Below, one piece after another: positions 42,453 through 52,386 of a stretch of DNA of 64,000 nucleotides (positions are counted from its first letter, which is position 1; each line of letters starts with the position of its first letter). The notes under the pieces are model-generated. The model ran no database searches and was not told where the DNA came from. It worked only from the letters and a program-made list of their open reading frames with translations. Both the position numbers and the translations under genes were made by a program. The stretch is from Anodontia alba (lineage: Eukaryota; Mollusca; Bivalvia; Lucinida; Lucinidae), in contig OZ024830.1 of the NCBI GenBank assembly GCA_964016985.1, positions 13,522,295-13,586,294 on the forward strand, given 5' to 3'.

Positions 42453-43530
42453 ACATCGATTTCTGAAATGACGCTGAGTCGGACAGCACTCGTTATTAGT
42501 GAATAAACTATCGAAGACATCAATTAAACCTTTTTTTGTTGCTTACAAAGTGTTTACTTAACAAAAACGTAGAATTTGTAAGTTTGAACTTCTTTTCTTT
42601 TTCAAAAGGTATAGTTTTGGGTGACATTGCACATGTGTTCTTATTGGCCGGCGCGCGAATCGCGCCGGTCTCTTAATATAGCTTTGGATTTTTATGTATG
42701 GAGGTGTTCGATTAGCACAGAGCGCAGTTTGGTAAGTTTGAATATGACCTGCAGTCCATCTTTGGTAAGTTTGACTATGATCTGTGGTCCATCAAACATA
42801 TTCATATCTGACGCATGCTAAAATAAGCTTCTAGATAAGATCTGGTAACTTATTTAAGTTCTGGCATGTTTTTTTTTTTTTGTTTTTTTTTTGTTTGTTT
42901 TTGTTTTTTGTCCTTTTTTTTTTCATATAATAATGTACAAACTAAATCTCGGGGAGATCCCAATATGACTAGGATTCGCGTATTGCTTGATCAAGAAAAT
43001 TCATTAAGCTTAATAAAAGCATACATTAAAGAATCACATTGTTGTTCTTTTTTTACCTATTACATTGAAAATTTATTAATCTTTAGTATACCCGTGTCCT
43101 ATATTTCTAAGTAAACATGAAAAAAATTTGCGCCGGTACTTAGACGTTTACGTCTAAATATTTTGTCTTGTTCTGCCATTGTTGTGCAAAATCCAATGAT
43201 TTTTGGTGTTGGAACTTTCCATAAAAACTGATGCATCAGAATGTTATGAAATTTTCTGGTGAAAAATGTGTATAATCAAATTACATTAATCTGTATAAAT
43301 TCCTTATATTTATATTTGCAGTATGCTAAATTTTTGGCGAGGAGTATTTTATTATTATTATTATTATTTGTTATTATTGTTATTATTATTATTAGCTTTT
43401 TATTAGCATCAGAGCGTGTAATGTTAAATGTGTTCGAATGCAAAATTTAGCGTTATCAGCGTTAGCAGGGAGCTAGGCTACTTTTTGTTTGGCAATAATT
43501 AGGCTGGTCCTTACAGAAAATCCACCCCTT
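42453..43530. other. No gene; T-rich and ATT repeats
   Basis: T tracts near 42866-42925, an ATT/GTT microsatellite at about 43349-43396, and a duplicated TTTGGTAAGTTTGA...GACCTGCAGTCCATC phrase at 42729-42790. AGCGTTAGCAGGGAGCTAGG near 43460 resembles the dispersed piece at 15.14 kb. Confidence 0.45.
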
Positions 43531-43534
43531 CAAA

Positions 43535-44393
43535 TAGGCTCTAGATACTCAAATTAATGCCGAGTGGGAAACGTACTCCTGTATAAATGCAGTGCAGAAC
43601 AGAGCGATGCGTTACTATCTTGGCACAGGTAAATATTCCCTCCAACGCCGCTGTTTCTGGCGACATGAGATGGCAAGCTCCAAGTATCCGACAGTGGAAG
43701 GCTGTGTGTGCATACTGGTACCGGGTGACAGTCATGGATGAGTCACGATTAAATTAGCGTGTTTTTCTTTGGAGTAAAATGAAAGCAAACCGTTCTTGCA
43801 AAAATTGGTACTTTTTTATTAAAGAAAAACTGGACAGTTTAGATCTAAATCAATTTACTACTGGATCATTTGAATGCAGTAAAAAATATTTTCTGCTTCA
43901 TGTCATAGATAAACTAGAACAGAAACACCATGTTGATTGGTTAAATGTGGTTCAAAGTAATACCGGATCAAGGGGACATGGAGGCAATAAACTTAGGACA
44001 TATTGCTTATTTAAAAATAACTATCACGTGGAACCATATTGTCAGATGTTTTTGCCATTTAAACACAGAAGTACACTGTCCAAATTTCGATGTGGGGTAG
44101 CCCCTTTACGACTGGAAACTGGAAGGTTTGAAGGTTTAGATGTTAATCAAAGAATTTGCCCAATATGCCATAACTCAGTTGAAGATGAAAAACATGTCCT
44201 TTTGTATTGTCCCTTTTATTTGGAGTTTACAACTGTTTTAACCAATAAAGCACGTGAAGTAAATGCTTATTTCAGAAATCTTAATGAAAATGAGCAGTTA
44301 GCTATTTTGTTCTCCTCAACAGATATGATAAGAACCCTAGCCAAAACCTGTTATCAACTATTACATAAAAGGGCCGCTTTTTCATATAAATAG
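43535..44393 (+). pseudogene. LINE C-terminal relic with CCHC knuckle
   Basis: Conceptual reading begins AEWETYSCINAVQNRAMRYY and LGTGKYS, needs a one-base shift near 43640, continues NAAVSGDMRWQAPSIRQWKA and VCAYWYRVTVMDESRLN, and hits TAG at 43755. It goes on RVFLWSKMKANRSCKNWYFF into the open 204-codon frame from 43779. That frame contains KHRSTLSKFRCGVAPLRLET and then CPICHNSVEDEKHVLLYCPF (residues about 126-145), a C-x2-C-x9-H-x4-C knuckle analogous to that in the 25.1-kb LINE. RT and endonuclease are absent. The clade is not assigned. Confidence 0.8.
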
Positions 44394-44512
44394 TATTTTA
44401 AGTAACCAAATAGTATTTTAACATTGATAAATATTGATTTATGTACCTTAATCATTCTGGAGTTTTGGACAACCAATAAATTGCTTGTCCTAAGGCTTGA
44501 GCAGGGTGGTTA

Positions 44513-44619
44513 CCCAGTCAGCATTCTACGTAAATCTATATCGGGCCGTCATCGGCCCGTCAGGGTAGCTGACGGGCCGATGACGGCCCGATGTAGATTT
44601 ACGTAGAATGCTAGCTGGG
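44513..44619. repeat. 107-bp near-perfect palindrome
   Basis: CCCAGTCAGCATTCTACGTA...CATCGGCCCGTCA, then a 7-base loop GGGTAGC, then TGACGGGCCGATG...TACGTAGAATGCTAGCTGGG. Arms of about 50 bases differ at only a few positions. It is a small MITE lying just downstream of the LINE relic. Confidence 0.9.
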
Positions 44620-45365
44620 AAGTAGTACTGGAATGTGTTAAGGGATTGTGAATGGAGTGGCAGAGGGTGAGGACCCTGATCAGACTGCTTAGGAGCAGGC
44701 TGGTCTGGGTGCGCACTGTTTGCTAAAATCTGTATGTCCAAGAATATAGGACCATTGTGGTACTCATATTTGGTGGTTAAGTTTCTGCTGTCAGTTCTTT
44801 TATGGTTTGAGTGATCCATGTGAGCCGGTCACACGGTGGGTGTGTCAATAGGCGCAGATGTCAGTGCAGGGCACGTTTTGTTTGGACATTGGTTTCCGCC
44901 ACATGTCCCCTGTCCTGGCCAGTGCCATTGTGTGGTTGATACATGTGCCGTGTGGCTGGCGATACTACAAATCAGTGCTGTATTTGTTGATACTCACCTA
45001 AACTATTATATGTACATGTAAATGTATAGTATTAATTTTAAATTTGCATAGCTCTGGATGGGATTGGGTGTTTGGTGATTTTTATTATGGTGGGAACCAG
45101 TGTTGTTGGTGCTCAGTTGGGCCGCCCTGGTGAGGCGATTCGAGTGAGTACCCATGGCACGTGTTTTTTGTTTTGTTTGTCGCACATCAGTCGCCGTTCT
45201 GTTTGCTACTCATCCAACAGTTTTTACAAATAGCAGATTGTAAAATACATTTGTTGAGTAGACCAGTTGGGTAAAAAGAAAGTAACGTGTCCAAATATTT
45301 GAAGTATCTAAGTCCCAAGCCCAAAATTTCAGACATTCAATATTCCTCCATACGTTTCAAAGTTA
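44620..45365. other. No gene; degraded core palindrome
   Basis: At 44675-44725 GATCAGACTGCTTAGGAGCA and GGTGCGCACTGTTTGCTAAA are H4-like. At 45108-45162 GGTGCTCAGTTGGGCCGCCC and GAGGCGATTCGAGTGAGTAC is a diverged version of the core palindrome seen in H2/H8/H9, with GCATAGCTCTGGATGG upstream like an H8 end. Confidence 0.45.
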
Positions 45366-45369
45366 CATA

Positions 45370-45563
45370 TGGGCCGCGACATGCCAAAACGTGTCTTCGG
45401 GCATATGCGGACAGCGAAGGCCCAGATCAGCCTCTCAGCCTGCGCATCCACGCGGTTTTACCAGGGCCTTCAAATGCCCGGATGATACTTTGCGGCATGC
45501 GCATGATGATCTGAATCTGCGCATGTGCATTTTCGAAGGCATTTTTTCGCTTGACGCGGCCCA
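45370..45563. mobile_element. H6 hairpin MITE
   Basis: GGGCCGCGACATGCCAAAAC opens and GCATTTTTTCGCTTGACGCG-GCCC closes. GGCATATGCGGACAGCGAAG, CTGCGCATCCACGCGG, GCGGCATGCGCATGATGATC and TGCGCATGTGCATTTTCGAA form the interior. Confidence 0.85.
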
Positions 45564-45844
45564 GATATTGCCAGTTGAGGCCACAGACCTCAAACATGGG
45601 AATAATGGGCGATGGTTCACTGGACATTGGCGTTAAGGTGCAATAATCGACCTTTCGCGAGAAAGTCGCTAATTATTTGCTCAATTCCGACATTCAGGTT
45701 CTTCCCTCAGACTGGCCTGTATCTATAGTCTAAACCTCTGCTGAAATGTTATTAATCCCTAGATGATGATGATAATAATAATGATGATAATGATTTTATG
45801 CTTTAGCACGCTTTCATTTCCATAGAGACAATGGAAAGACACCA

Positions 45845-46033
45845 GGGCCCAGTTGTTCAAAGCTAACGACATCGTTAGTTAGTTACATCGAGCGATACGC
45901 AAATATGCTGATTAGCTACTCACATTTTTTCAGCAAAAATATCAGAATATTCTATATTGAATCCGCTAAAACAGTTAACAAAATGACCCGTAACGAGCTC
46001 GTTAAGCTAACGATGCTTTCAACAACTGGGCCC
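45845..46033. mobile_element. H3 palindromic MITE, internally shortened
   Basis: GGGCCCAGTTGTTCAAAGCT and ATGCTTTCAACAACTGGGCC-C. 189 bp against ~240 in the others because part of the left arm near the tip is missing. Confidence 0.85.
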
Positions 46034-46039
46034 AGAATG

Positions 46040-46145
46040 AAGCGCCGTACTGTCAGGGGGTGAATTCAGCTTCCAGTGGGATTCGAACTCGATACCTCGT
46101 GATCCTATGTGACAAGGGACTACGTGATCCGGAACGCCAACCATA
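46040..46145 (-). repeat. tRNA-like fragment with B box
   Basis: Minus strand reads GAGTTCGAATCCCACTGG (about 46076-46093), a good B box, with no adequate A box upstream. Probably an eroded SINE head. Confidence 0.4.
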
Positions 46146-46317
46146 AAACTTAAAATATCTCCATCGGGATATTGGGCATTAATAGGTTGAATACATCAAA
46201 TCTATCTATATCTTTTAACACCAACTAGACATTAAATTAGTCAAACGTGTCGCAATAAATTTGGTCCATTCATAAGCTTCATTCATTCATTTTCATGTAT
46301 GCAAAATAGTTTCCCAT

Positions 46318-46528
46318 TTTAATGCTTAGCACTCTGAATAAAAATTTCAGTAGACGACATTTGAAAATATTTTTATTTTCCCCAGAAAATAGGTTTTGAC
46401 ATTTCATGCAAATTGTCTCCTAGTTTGTGTGAATAACCAAAGCCTGTTTTCTGTAAAACATAATAAAAAAAGATCATCAGTTTGTCGTCTGCTGAATTTT
46501 CCCTGAGAGTGATAAAGGTTAAAACCGC
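46318..46528. mobile_element. H1 hairpin MITE, well preserved
   Basis: TTTTAATGCTTAGCACTCTG, TTTCAGTAGACGACATTTGA, TTTTCCCCAGAAAATAGGTT, TTTCATGCAAATTGTCTCCT. Right arm AAAGCCTGTTTTCTG, TTTGTCGTCTGCTGAATTTT, CCCTGAGAGTGATAAAGGTT-AAAA. Confidence 0.85.
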
Positions 46529-46634
46529 TTACATGGCACATAATTAACTTTCATTCAAACACTTTTTTCTCATATGTTAAAATCAACCGACTGTGAATAA
46601 AAATATGATGAGACTGGTTATTGATTCTATCGTT

Positions 46635-46832
46635 TATGGGCATTACGTCTATATCCATTAGTTTTGCTTCTTCCCAACAACTTGCACCAGACGACAATTA
46701 ACAGAGGACATACTTTGTCATATATTTTCTCATTTATCCCTGAAAGTATACGTCCTACCTCCAAAGTAAAAACGCTTACTTTCGGAAGTAAACAAAACAA
46801 AAATATCCACCGGTTCGTCATCTACTAATAGA
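46635..46832. mobile_element. Possible diverged H1 copy
   Basis: CACCAGACGACAATTAACAG at the left and CGGTTCGTCATCTACTAATA at the right, with TATTTTCTCATTTATCCCTG between. Similarity to H1 is weak in the middle. Confidence 0.4.
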
Positions 46833-46895
46833 CAGCTTTATCAAATGTTTACAACCGTAACATTAAGAAACTAACCTATTCATCATCATTATTAT

Positions 46896-46930
46896 TAAAC
46901 CCTAAAGCATCATTCAAAATTGCAACAGAT

Positions 46931-46972
<42 letters not shown>

Positions 46973-47288
46973 TCAGGGAAAACAAGGCTTGAGATTTCAT
47001 GTGATGTGTAGCAGACGGTTCACATAAAATGCCAAGCTTTATTTTCCTTAACCCATTTGTGCCTAGAGTCCCAGGGACATTGGCAAATAGTGTAAAACGC
47101 GGCGTCTGATCAGGGTCTACACTGTTTGCATTGAGAATAGGAATTTCTACAATCATGGTACTAGTAAAAATTAATCAGGCACCCCTTCTATTGGAAATAG
47201 ACGGGTCTGAGGTAGAAGAATCCACTGGGCATAAATGGGTTTAAAGAGTTTAGAATGTCATCTGCTGCTGTTGTGACTGGTAGTTAAA
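46896..47288. mobile_element. H1 hairpin MITE interrupted by H4
   Basis: AAACCCTAAAGCATCATTCA, GCAACAGATGC, a (GTT)n tract (46931-46972), TTTCAGGGAAAACAAGGCTT, tip GTGTAGCAGACGGTTCACAT, CCAAGCTTTATTTTCC. Interrupted, then AGAGTTTAGAATGTCATCTG and CTGCTGTTGTGACTGGTAG. Excising the insert with one TTAA gives a continuous H1 arm. Confidence 0.8.
47048..47244. mobile_element. H4 element nested in H1
   Basis: TTAACCCATTTGTGCCTAGA and GGCATAAATGGG-TTTAA. Interior GGCAAATAGTGTAAAACGCG, GCGTCTGATCAGGGTCTACA, CTGTTTGCATTGAGAATAGG and CTTCTATTGGAAATAGACGG. TTAA at both junctions. Confidence 0.85.
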
Positions 47289-47389
47289 TCATGTGATATT
47301 TTATAGCTGGTATGACTTTAACGAATATGTTTTCATGGAAATCAGTAAATTAATATTAAATGTGGAGGACTTTTTAGAGTTTAAATTTA

Positions 47390-47555
47390 TGCTTAGAGTC
47401 CCATAAAAGGGACATTGTCAAATAATGTAGACCAAGAACGCGGCGTCTGATCAGGGTCTATACTGTTTGCATCAAATATAGGGATTTCTATAAAACACGT
47501 GAAAATAAAAACTAACCCCACAATTTGCTTTAAAAGCCTGCTCCTCCTACACCCC
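47390..47555. mobile_element. H4 element, left two thirds
   Basis: TTTAAATTTATGCTTAGAGT, CCCATAAAAGGGACATTGTC, GCGGCGTCTGATCAGGGTCT, ATACTGTTTGCATCAAATAT. The right terminus is missing; the ~145-bp array follows directly. Confidence 0.7.
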
Positions 47556-47559
47556 TGGG

Positions 47560-48965
47560 CTAATTGACTAGAAACTTGGTAGGAAGCATCGGGGTGACTT
47601 GTGAATCAAAAATAGCTAAAATCATTCCAATTGAAAATCCAAGATGGCCGCCATAGGCGTCATCTTGAAAGTCTATAATTCCCTTCTTCTCATGAGCCGA
47701 AAGACCAATTGATTCGAAACTTGGTAGGAAGCATCGGGGTAACTTGTAGATCAAAAATAGTTAAACTCGTTTCGTGGCGGCCATCTTGAATATCTATTTT
47801 TCACTTCATCTCCTGAACTGAAAGGCCAATTGACTTGAAACTTGGCAGGAAGCATCGGAATGACTTGTAAATAAAGAAAAAAAATAGCTATTTTTTCGGA
47901 TTGGAAGCATCGGGGTGACTTGTAGATAAAAAAAAAAAAAAAGCTAAAATCGTTTCGATCTGAAATCCAAGATGACCGCCGTGGCGGCCATCTTGAAAAT
48001 CTATTTTTTCGCTTCTTCTCCTGAACTGAAAGGCCAGCTGACTTGAAACTTGGTAGGAAGCATCGGCAAGACTTTTAGATCAAAAGTAGCTAAAATCGTT
48101 CTGATCGAAAATTTTGAAAATCTATTTTTCGTTTCGTCTCCTGAACCGAAAGGCAAATTGACTTGAAACTTGGTAGGAAGCATCGCGGTGACTTGTAGAG
48201 CAAAAGATCGGAAAGCCAAGATAGCCGCCATCTTTAAAATCTATTTTAGCTTCTTCACCTGAAATGAGAGGCCAAAAGACTTGAAACTTAGTAGGAAGCA
48301 TCGGGGTGACTTGTAGATCAAAAATAGCTAAAATCTTTCCGATCAGAAATCCAAGATTGCCACCGTGGCCGCCATCTTGAAAATCTATTATTCGTTTCTT
48401 CTGAACCAAAAGGCCAATTGACTCGGTAGGAAGCATCAGGTTGACTTGTAGATCAAAAATAGCTAAAATCCTTCTGATCGAAAATCCAATATGGCCGCTA
48501 TGGCTGCTATCATGAAAATCTATTTTTCACTTCTTGTCCTGAACCGAAAGCCCAACTGATTTGAAACTTGATAGGAAGCATCGGGGTGTCTTTTAAAGCA
48601 AAAATAGTTAAAATCGTTCTGATCTGAAATCCAAGGTGGCCGCTATGGCCACCATCTTGAAAATCTATTTTTCACTTCTTCTCCTGAAACGAAAGGCCTA
48701 TTAACATGAAACTTGGTAGGAAGCATCGGAATGACTTGTAAATAAAAAAAAATAGCTAAATTTTTCGGATGGGAAATCTAAGAAGGCCGCCATGGCTGCC
48801 ATCTTGAACATCTATTTTTCGCTTCTTCTCCTGAAACAAAAGGCCGATTGTCTTGAAACTTGATAGGACTCATCGGGGTGACTAGTAGATCAAAACCGAA
48901 AGGTCAGTTGATCTAATAATTAGATGAGCGATACAGGGCCATCTTGGCCCTCTTGTCCAGTATTT
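47560..48965. repeat. ~145-bp array, about ten units, with tail
   Basis: Unit parts: GAAACTTGGTAGGAAGCATC, GGGGTGACTTGTAGATCAAA, AATAGCTAAAATCGTTCCGA, TCGAAAATCCAAGATGGCCG, CCATGGCGGCCATCTTGAAA, ATCTATTTTTCGCTTCTTCT, CCTGAACCGAAAGGCCAATT. GGAAGCATC recurs at 47.58, 47.73, 47.85, 47.91, 48.06, 48.18, 48.29, 48.43, 48.58, 48.72 and (as GGACTCATC) 48.87 kb; short spacings mark partial units. The GGCCGCCATGGCGGCC part is palindromic. The array ends ATTAGATGAGCGATACAGGG and CCATCTTGGCCCTCTTGT, a hairpin tail that I associate with mollusc repeats. Confidence 0.9.
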
Positions 48966-48975
48966 CTGCTTGTGT

Positions 48976-49112
48976 TAACCCATTTTAATCTTGAGATCCC
49001 CAAGTGTTTTGGCAAACAGTGCAGACCCAGATGAGACGCCACATATCAAGGTCTCCACTATCTGCATGCTGCAGTTTAGCCATTTTTCTCTATGAATACC
49101 AGACGTACCTGA
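48976..49112. mobile_element. H4 element, left half
   Basis: GTTAACCCATTTTAATCTTG, GGCAAACAGTGCAGACCCAG, ATGAGACGCCACATATCAAG, GTCTCCACTATCTGCATG, TTTTTCTCTATGAATACC. The right terminus is absent. Confidence 0.7.
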
Positions 49113-49241
49113 AAAGGTAAGAGAAAAGTCCAGGGGATGCCACAATCGCAAGCCGCAGCCCTACCCCAGACACGAAGAGGAAGAGGAAACAGACAAAACC
49201 AAACAAGAGCAAATCGAACAAACGTACAAAAAGCACTTGCA

Positions 49242-50524
49242 CTAGGAACTACCACGAAATTGTGTCAACGTAATTTCGTTCCCACTCCACATCCGGGACA
49301 TAGCTGGGTAGTGCCAACGTCATAAAATAGACAAACAAAGGTTGGTGTCATTTTTATTTTTATTTCATTTTACCACGACGAACGAATTATGGGGAAATCG
49401 GGCAATGTAGTTCCATGTAAATATGTCTCGGCTTCCTCTATGGACCCAAATTTTATCGGAAAAGTCATTTGCTTTCTTCAAATCTTTCTACCCGCACTGA
49501 GCATCGGACCACTTGTCCCCCGAGTATTTTGTTAGTGCGAAGAATTTAGCCCGTCTCCGTCGATTTGAGCTGACAATTGAAAGCATTCGCCGATGAAAAT
49601 GATAAAAAGGCCCTTTCTAAACGTTCCTGCATCGAAAAAAAATCAAGTGTTAACTCGTAAAAGAGTCAGGCCCCGTTTTTTCAGGCGAGGTAGTTCCAAG
49701 ATCGCCGAGGTAGTAACCATGCTATTAGGTAGTTCCAATGATTTAACAGTAGTTCCCAGGACGTAATATTCTTTTTCAGATACGCAAATACTCTGGGACA
49801 GACATTTCTTCAATTTTATTTGATATGCGTTTAAAACGGGGAAGTATTCCAAGTATGGCTTCAATTTAAATATAGGACATAATTCACAGCGTACAATATT
49901 ACTTTGTCGAACTTACCTGACATTGATTATGTAAATGCGTGTTGTATCAGATAACAATTATGTATCATATTGGCGTATCTGAAAAAGAATATTACGTCGT
50001 GGGAACTACTGCTAAATCGTTGAAACTACCCCGATAGCATGGCACTACCTCGGTGATCTTGGAACTACCACGCCTGAAAAACGGGGCCTGACTCTTAACA
50101 CTTGATATTTTGTTCGAAGTAAGAACGTGTGGGAAGGGCCTTTTTATCATTTTCATCGGCGAATGCTTTCAAATGTCAGCTCAAATCGACGGAGACAGGC
50201 TAAATTCTTCGCACTGACAAAATACACGGGGGGGGGGGGGGGGGGGGGGCGGGGGGGCGGGAGGTAGTCCGATGCTCAGTGGGGGGAGAAAGATTTAAAG
50301 AAAGCAGATGACTTTTCCGATAACGGATCCATAGAGGAAGCTGAGACATATTTACATGGAACCACATTGCCCGATTTCCCCATAATTCGTTCGTCGTGGT
50401 AAAATAAAATAAAAATGACACCAACCTTTGTTTGTCTATTTTATGACGTTGGCACTACCCCGCTATATCCCGGATGTGGCGTGGGAACGAGATTACGTTA
50501 ACACAATTTCTCGGTAGTTCCTAG
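49242..50524. mobile_element. Inverted repeat II: 1.28-kb foldback element
   Basis: Left arm 49242-49788 and right arm 49969-50524 mirror each other. Outer ends are CTAGGAACTACC and GGTAGTTCCTAG. Shared landmarks include ACGTCATAAAATAGACAAAC, GAATTATGGGGAAATCGGGC, GAGCATCGGACCAC, GAGCTGACA, CGCCGATGAAAATGATAAAA, and GACGTAATATTCTTTTTCAG. The word GTAGTTCC recurs several times inside each arm. The loop is ~180 bp. The right arm has a G tract (about 50229-50258) where the left has only GTCCCCCGAG. No transposase gene. Confidence 0.9.
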
Positions 50525-51375
50525 GTTTACCACCCGTGACTTAGTTCTCTCTTCCCAAGCGAGGTAATCGCAATGCTAAAAGGACTGAAAAAATACAAGA
50601 ACAAAATAACACAAGGCAAGACTTAAAACAATTCGCCTCGTAGAATAAACCACAAAGCAACAAAGAGTAAACCTAACACCGGGACCACCGCAGAACGGTC
50701 AGTAGAATAAACCACCGGGGGTGGGTATGGAGGGGGGGGGGGGGTGGTGGTAGAGCACTTTTACGGCCAACCAACTTCACCCTGCGTCCCGATGCTACTC
50801 TTAATAAAGAAATTGTAATTCGACTCTTCCAGTGTATTGTGTGGAGGAAATTTATTCTGTCTAAAGTGGGTAAATCTCTTTGCTGTTGCCGAATACCTAT
50901 AATCCAGTGTCCCTCAGTTCATACCAGAGATATTTTAATCAACTAAGTTATTATTGTTATAATATATGCCTAACAACTTGGACCATACCAGTGCATATTT
51001 GGCACGGGCTTTATACGAGGGCTAATACTGGAAGTTACAAAAATTTAGGTGATAAACACGAGGGGTTCAGGAGGGCTAATATTCTTGCCCACCAGATAAG
51101 GAAATTCTGGATTTAACCTAGGGCTAGAAATTTTATCCTATCCTGGTTATCTGACCCAGGGTAAGATAAAATTTGAGAATTCTCACGCGTTTGATATGCA
51201 CTGGTTGTAATGTACTGGTTGTATGACATTGTTTACGTCACTGAACGTAATGACGTCATTAAACGGCACAGTAATGTCATCACAATATGGCGGACATCAG
51301 CAATCGAAGTGACAATATTATTACAAAAGAAATGAAAGGTGTGCAAGAAAAAGAATTTTAAAGAAACTATTATGG
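50525..51375. other. No gene; G tract and short inverted repeats
   Basis: G run at about 50730-50743. At 51130-51172 AATTTTATCCTATCCTGG faces CCAGGGTAAGATAAAATT, a short palindrome. ORF at 50880-51116 is unremarkable. Confidence 0.4.
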
Positions 51376-51377
51376 AT

Positions 51378-51492
51378 GTGAGGGGTATATAGAAAAATCC
51401 GTCCTTCGCGATAGTCTGGCATCGCTCTGCAAGCCTCGTGCTGCCAAACAGTGATCCTCGGGACGGATGTTTTTATGTACCCCTCACACCAA
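51378..51492. repeat. Hairpin with GTGAGGGGTA ends
   Basis: TGTGAGGGGTATATAGAAAA-ATCCGTCC at the left, inverse GGACGGATGTTTTTATGTAC-CCCTCACA at the right, with CGATAGTCTGGCATCGC in the centre. It is likely a small MITE, overlapped by a 78-codon ORF that I do not take as coding. Confidence 0.65.
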
Positions 51493-52015
51493 TGATAGAT
51501 TCTTACATTAAACGGTACTTACCGGGCCAATATGTTACGATATTAACCAGTCGAGGAGGCTTTAAACACAGTGATAATTCTGCTGTTTGGTGCTTAGAGT
51601 ACATCAAGATACCTGCAAGTGTTGGAGCTACATTTGCAGACAGCAGTTCTAATTATCCATTAAAGCAATATTAAAAAAAAAAAGTCAGTAATTAACTGTA
51701 TGATAAAGCAAGCAACAAGAACCAAACTACTCGAAAAAAAAAAAGTTTTATTGACTTTCAACACTTCTAAAGTTGAAAACAAAAAAATTGATTCATAAAA
51801 ATGTCATGGAATGGAGATAAACGCCCTGGGACAATACAGCAATTCTCGGGGCAATACGACAGCCCTCGAACTAGTAACAGGGCCAGTACGAAATCATCTA
51901 TTTAATAACGGTTTATTGTATCCTTGTTCAATATTCCTTCTAGTTGTTGCCAAAGATATATATAGTTTGGTGAGTTTGTGTGGATTTATCACCGTGTTGT
52001 TGCGGCAATATATAG
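51493..52015. other. No gene seen
   Basis: Unassigned AT-rich DNA with A tracts near 51675 and 51738; from about 51960 it grades into the next array. Confidence 0.35.
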
Positions 52016-52019
52016 TCCA

Positions 52020-52352
52020 ATGTGTGTGTGTGTGTGTATGTTTGTGTGTGTGTGTGTGTTTCTAATTACATTGGCCAGAACTTTAATCTAAAGTGTCTGC
52101 TGGAGGTTTCCTGTTTGCAATTGCTAGAAATTTAATCCAATGTGCAAACTAGTGATATTGTTTTCTGCCTACAAGTGCCAGACATTTAATCAAATGTGCC
52201 TGCTGGTGTTTTTCCTGCTTACAGTTGCCAAAAAATTAATCCAATGTGTCTGCTGGTGTTATTCGGTTTAAATTTCCCAGAGATTTATTCCACAGTGTCT
52301 GATGCTGTTATCCTGTTAAAATTTGCAAGACGTTTAATCCAATGTGCATACT

Positions 52353-52386
<34 letters not shown>

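Noticed and set aside
51438..51674. 78-aa ORF as a gene
   Set aside because: It starts within a hairpin repeat, with no recognised domain or splice context.
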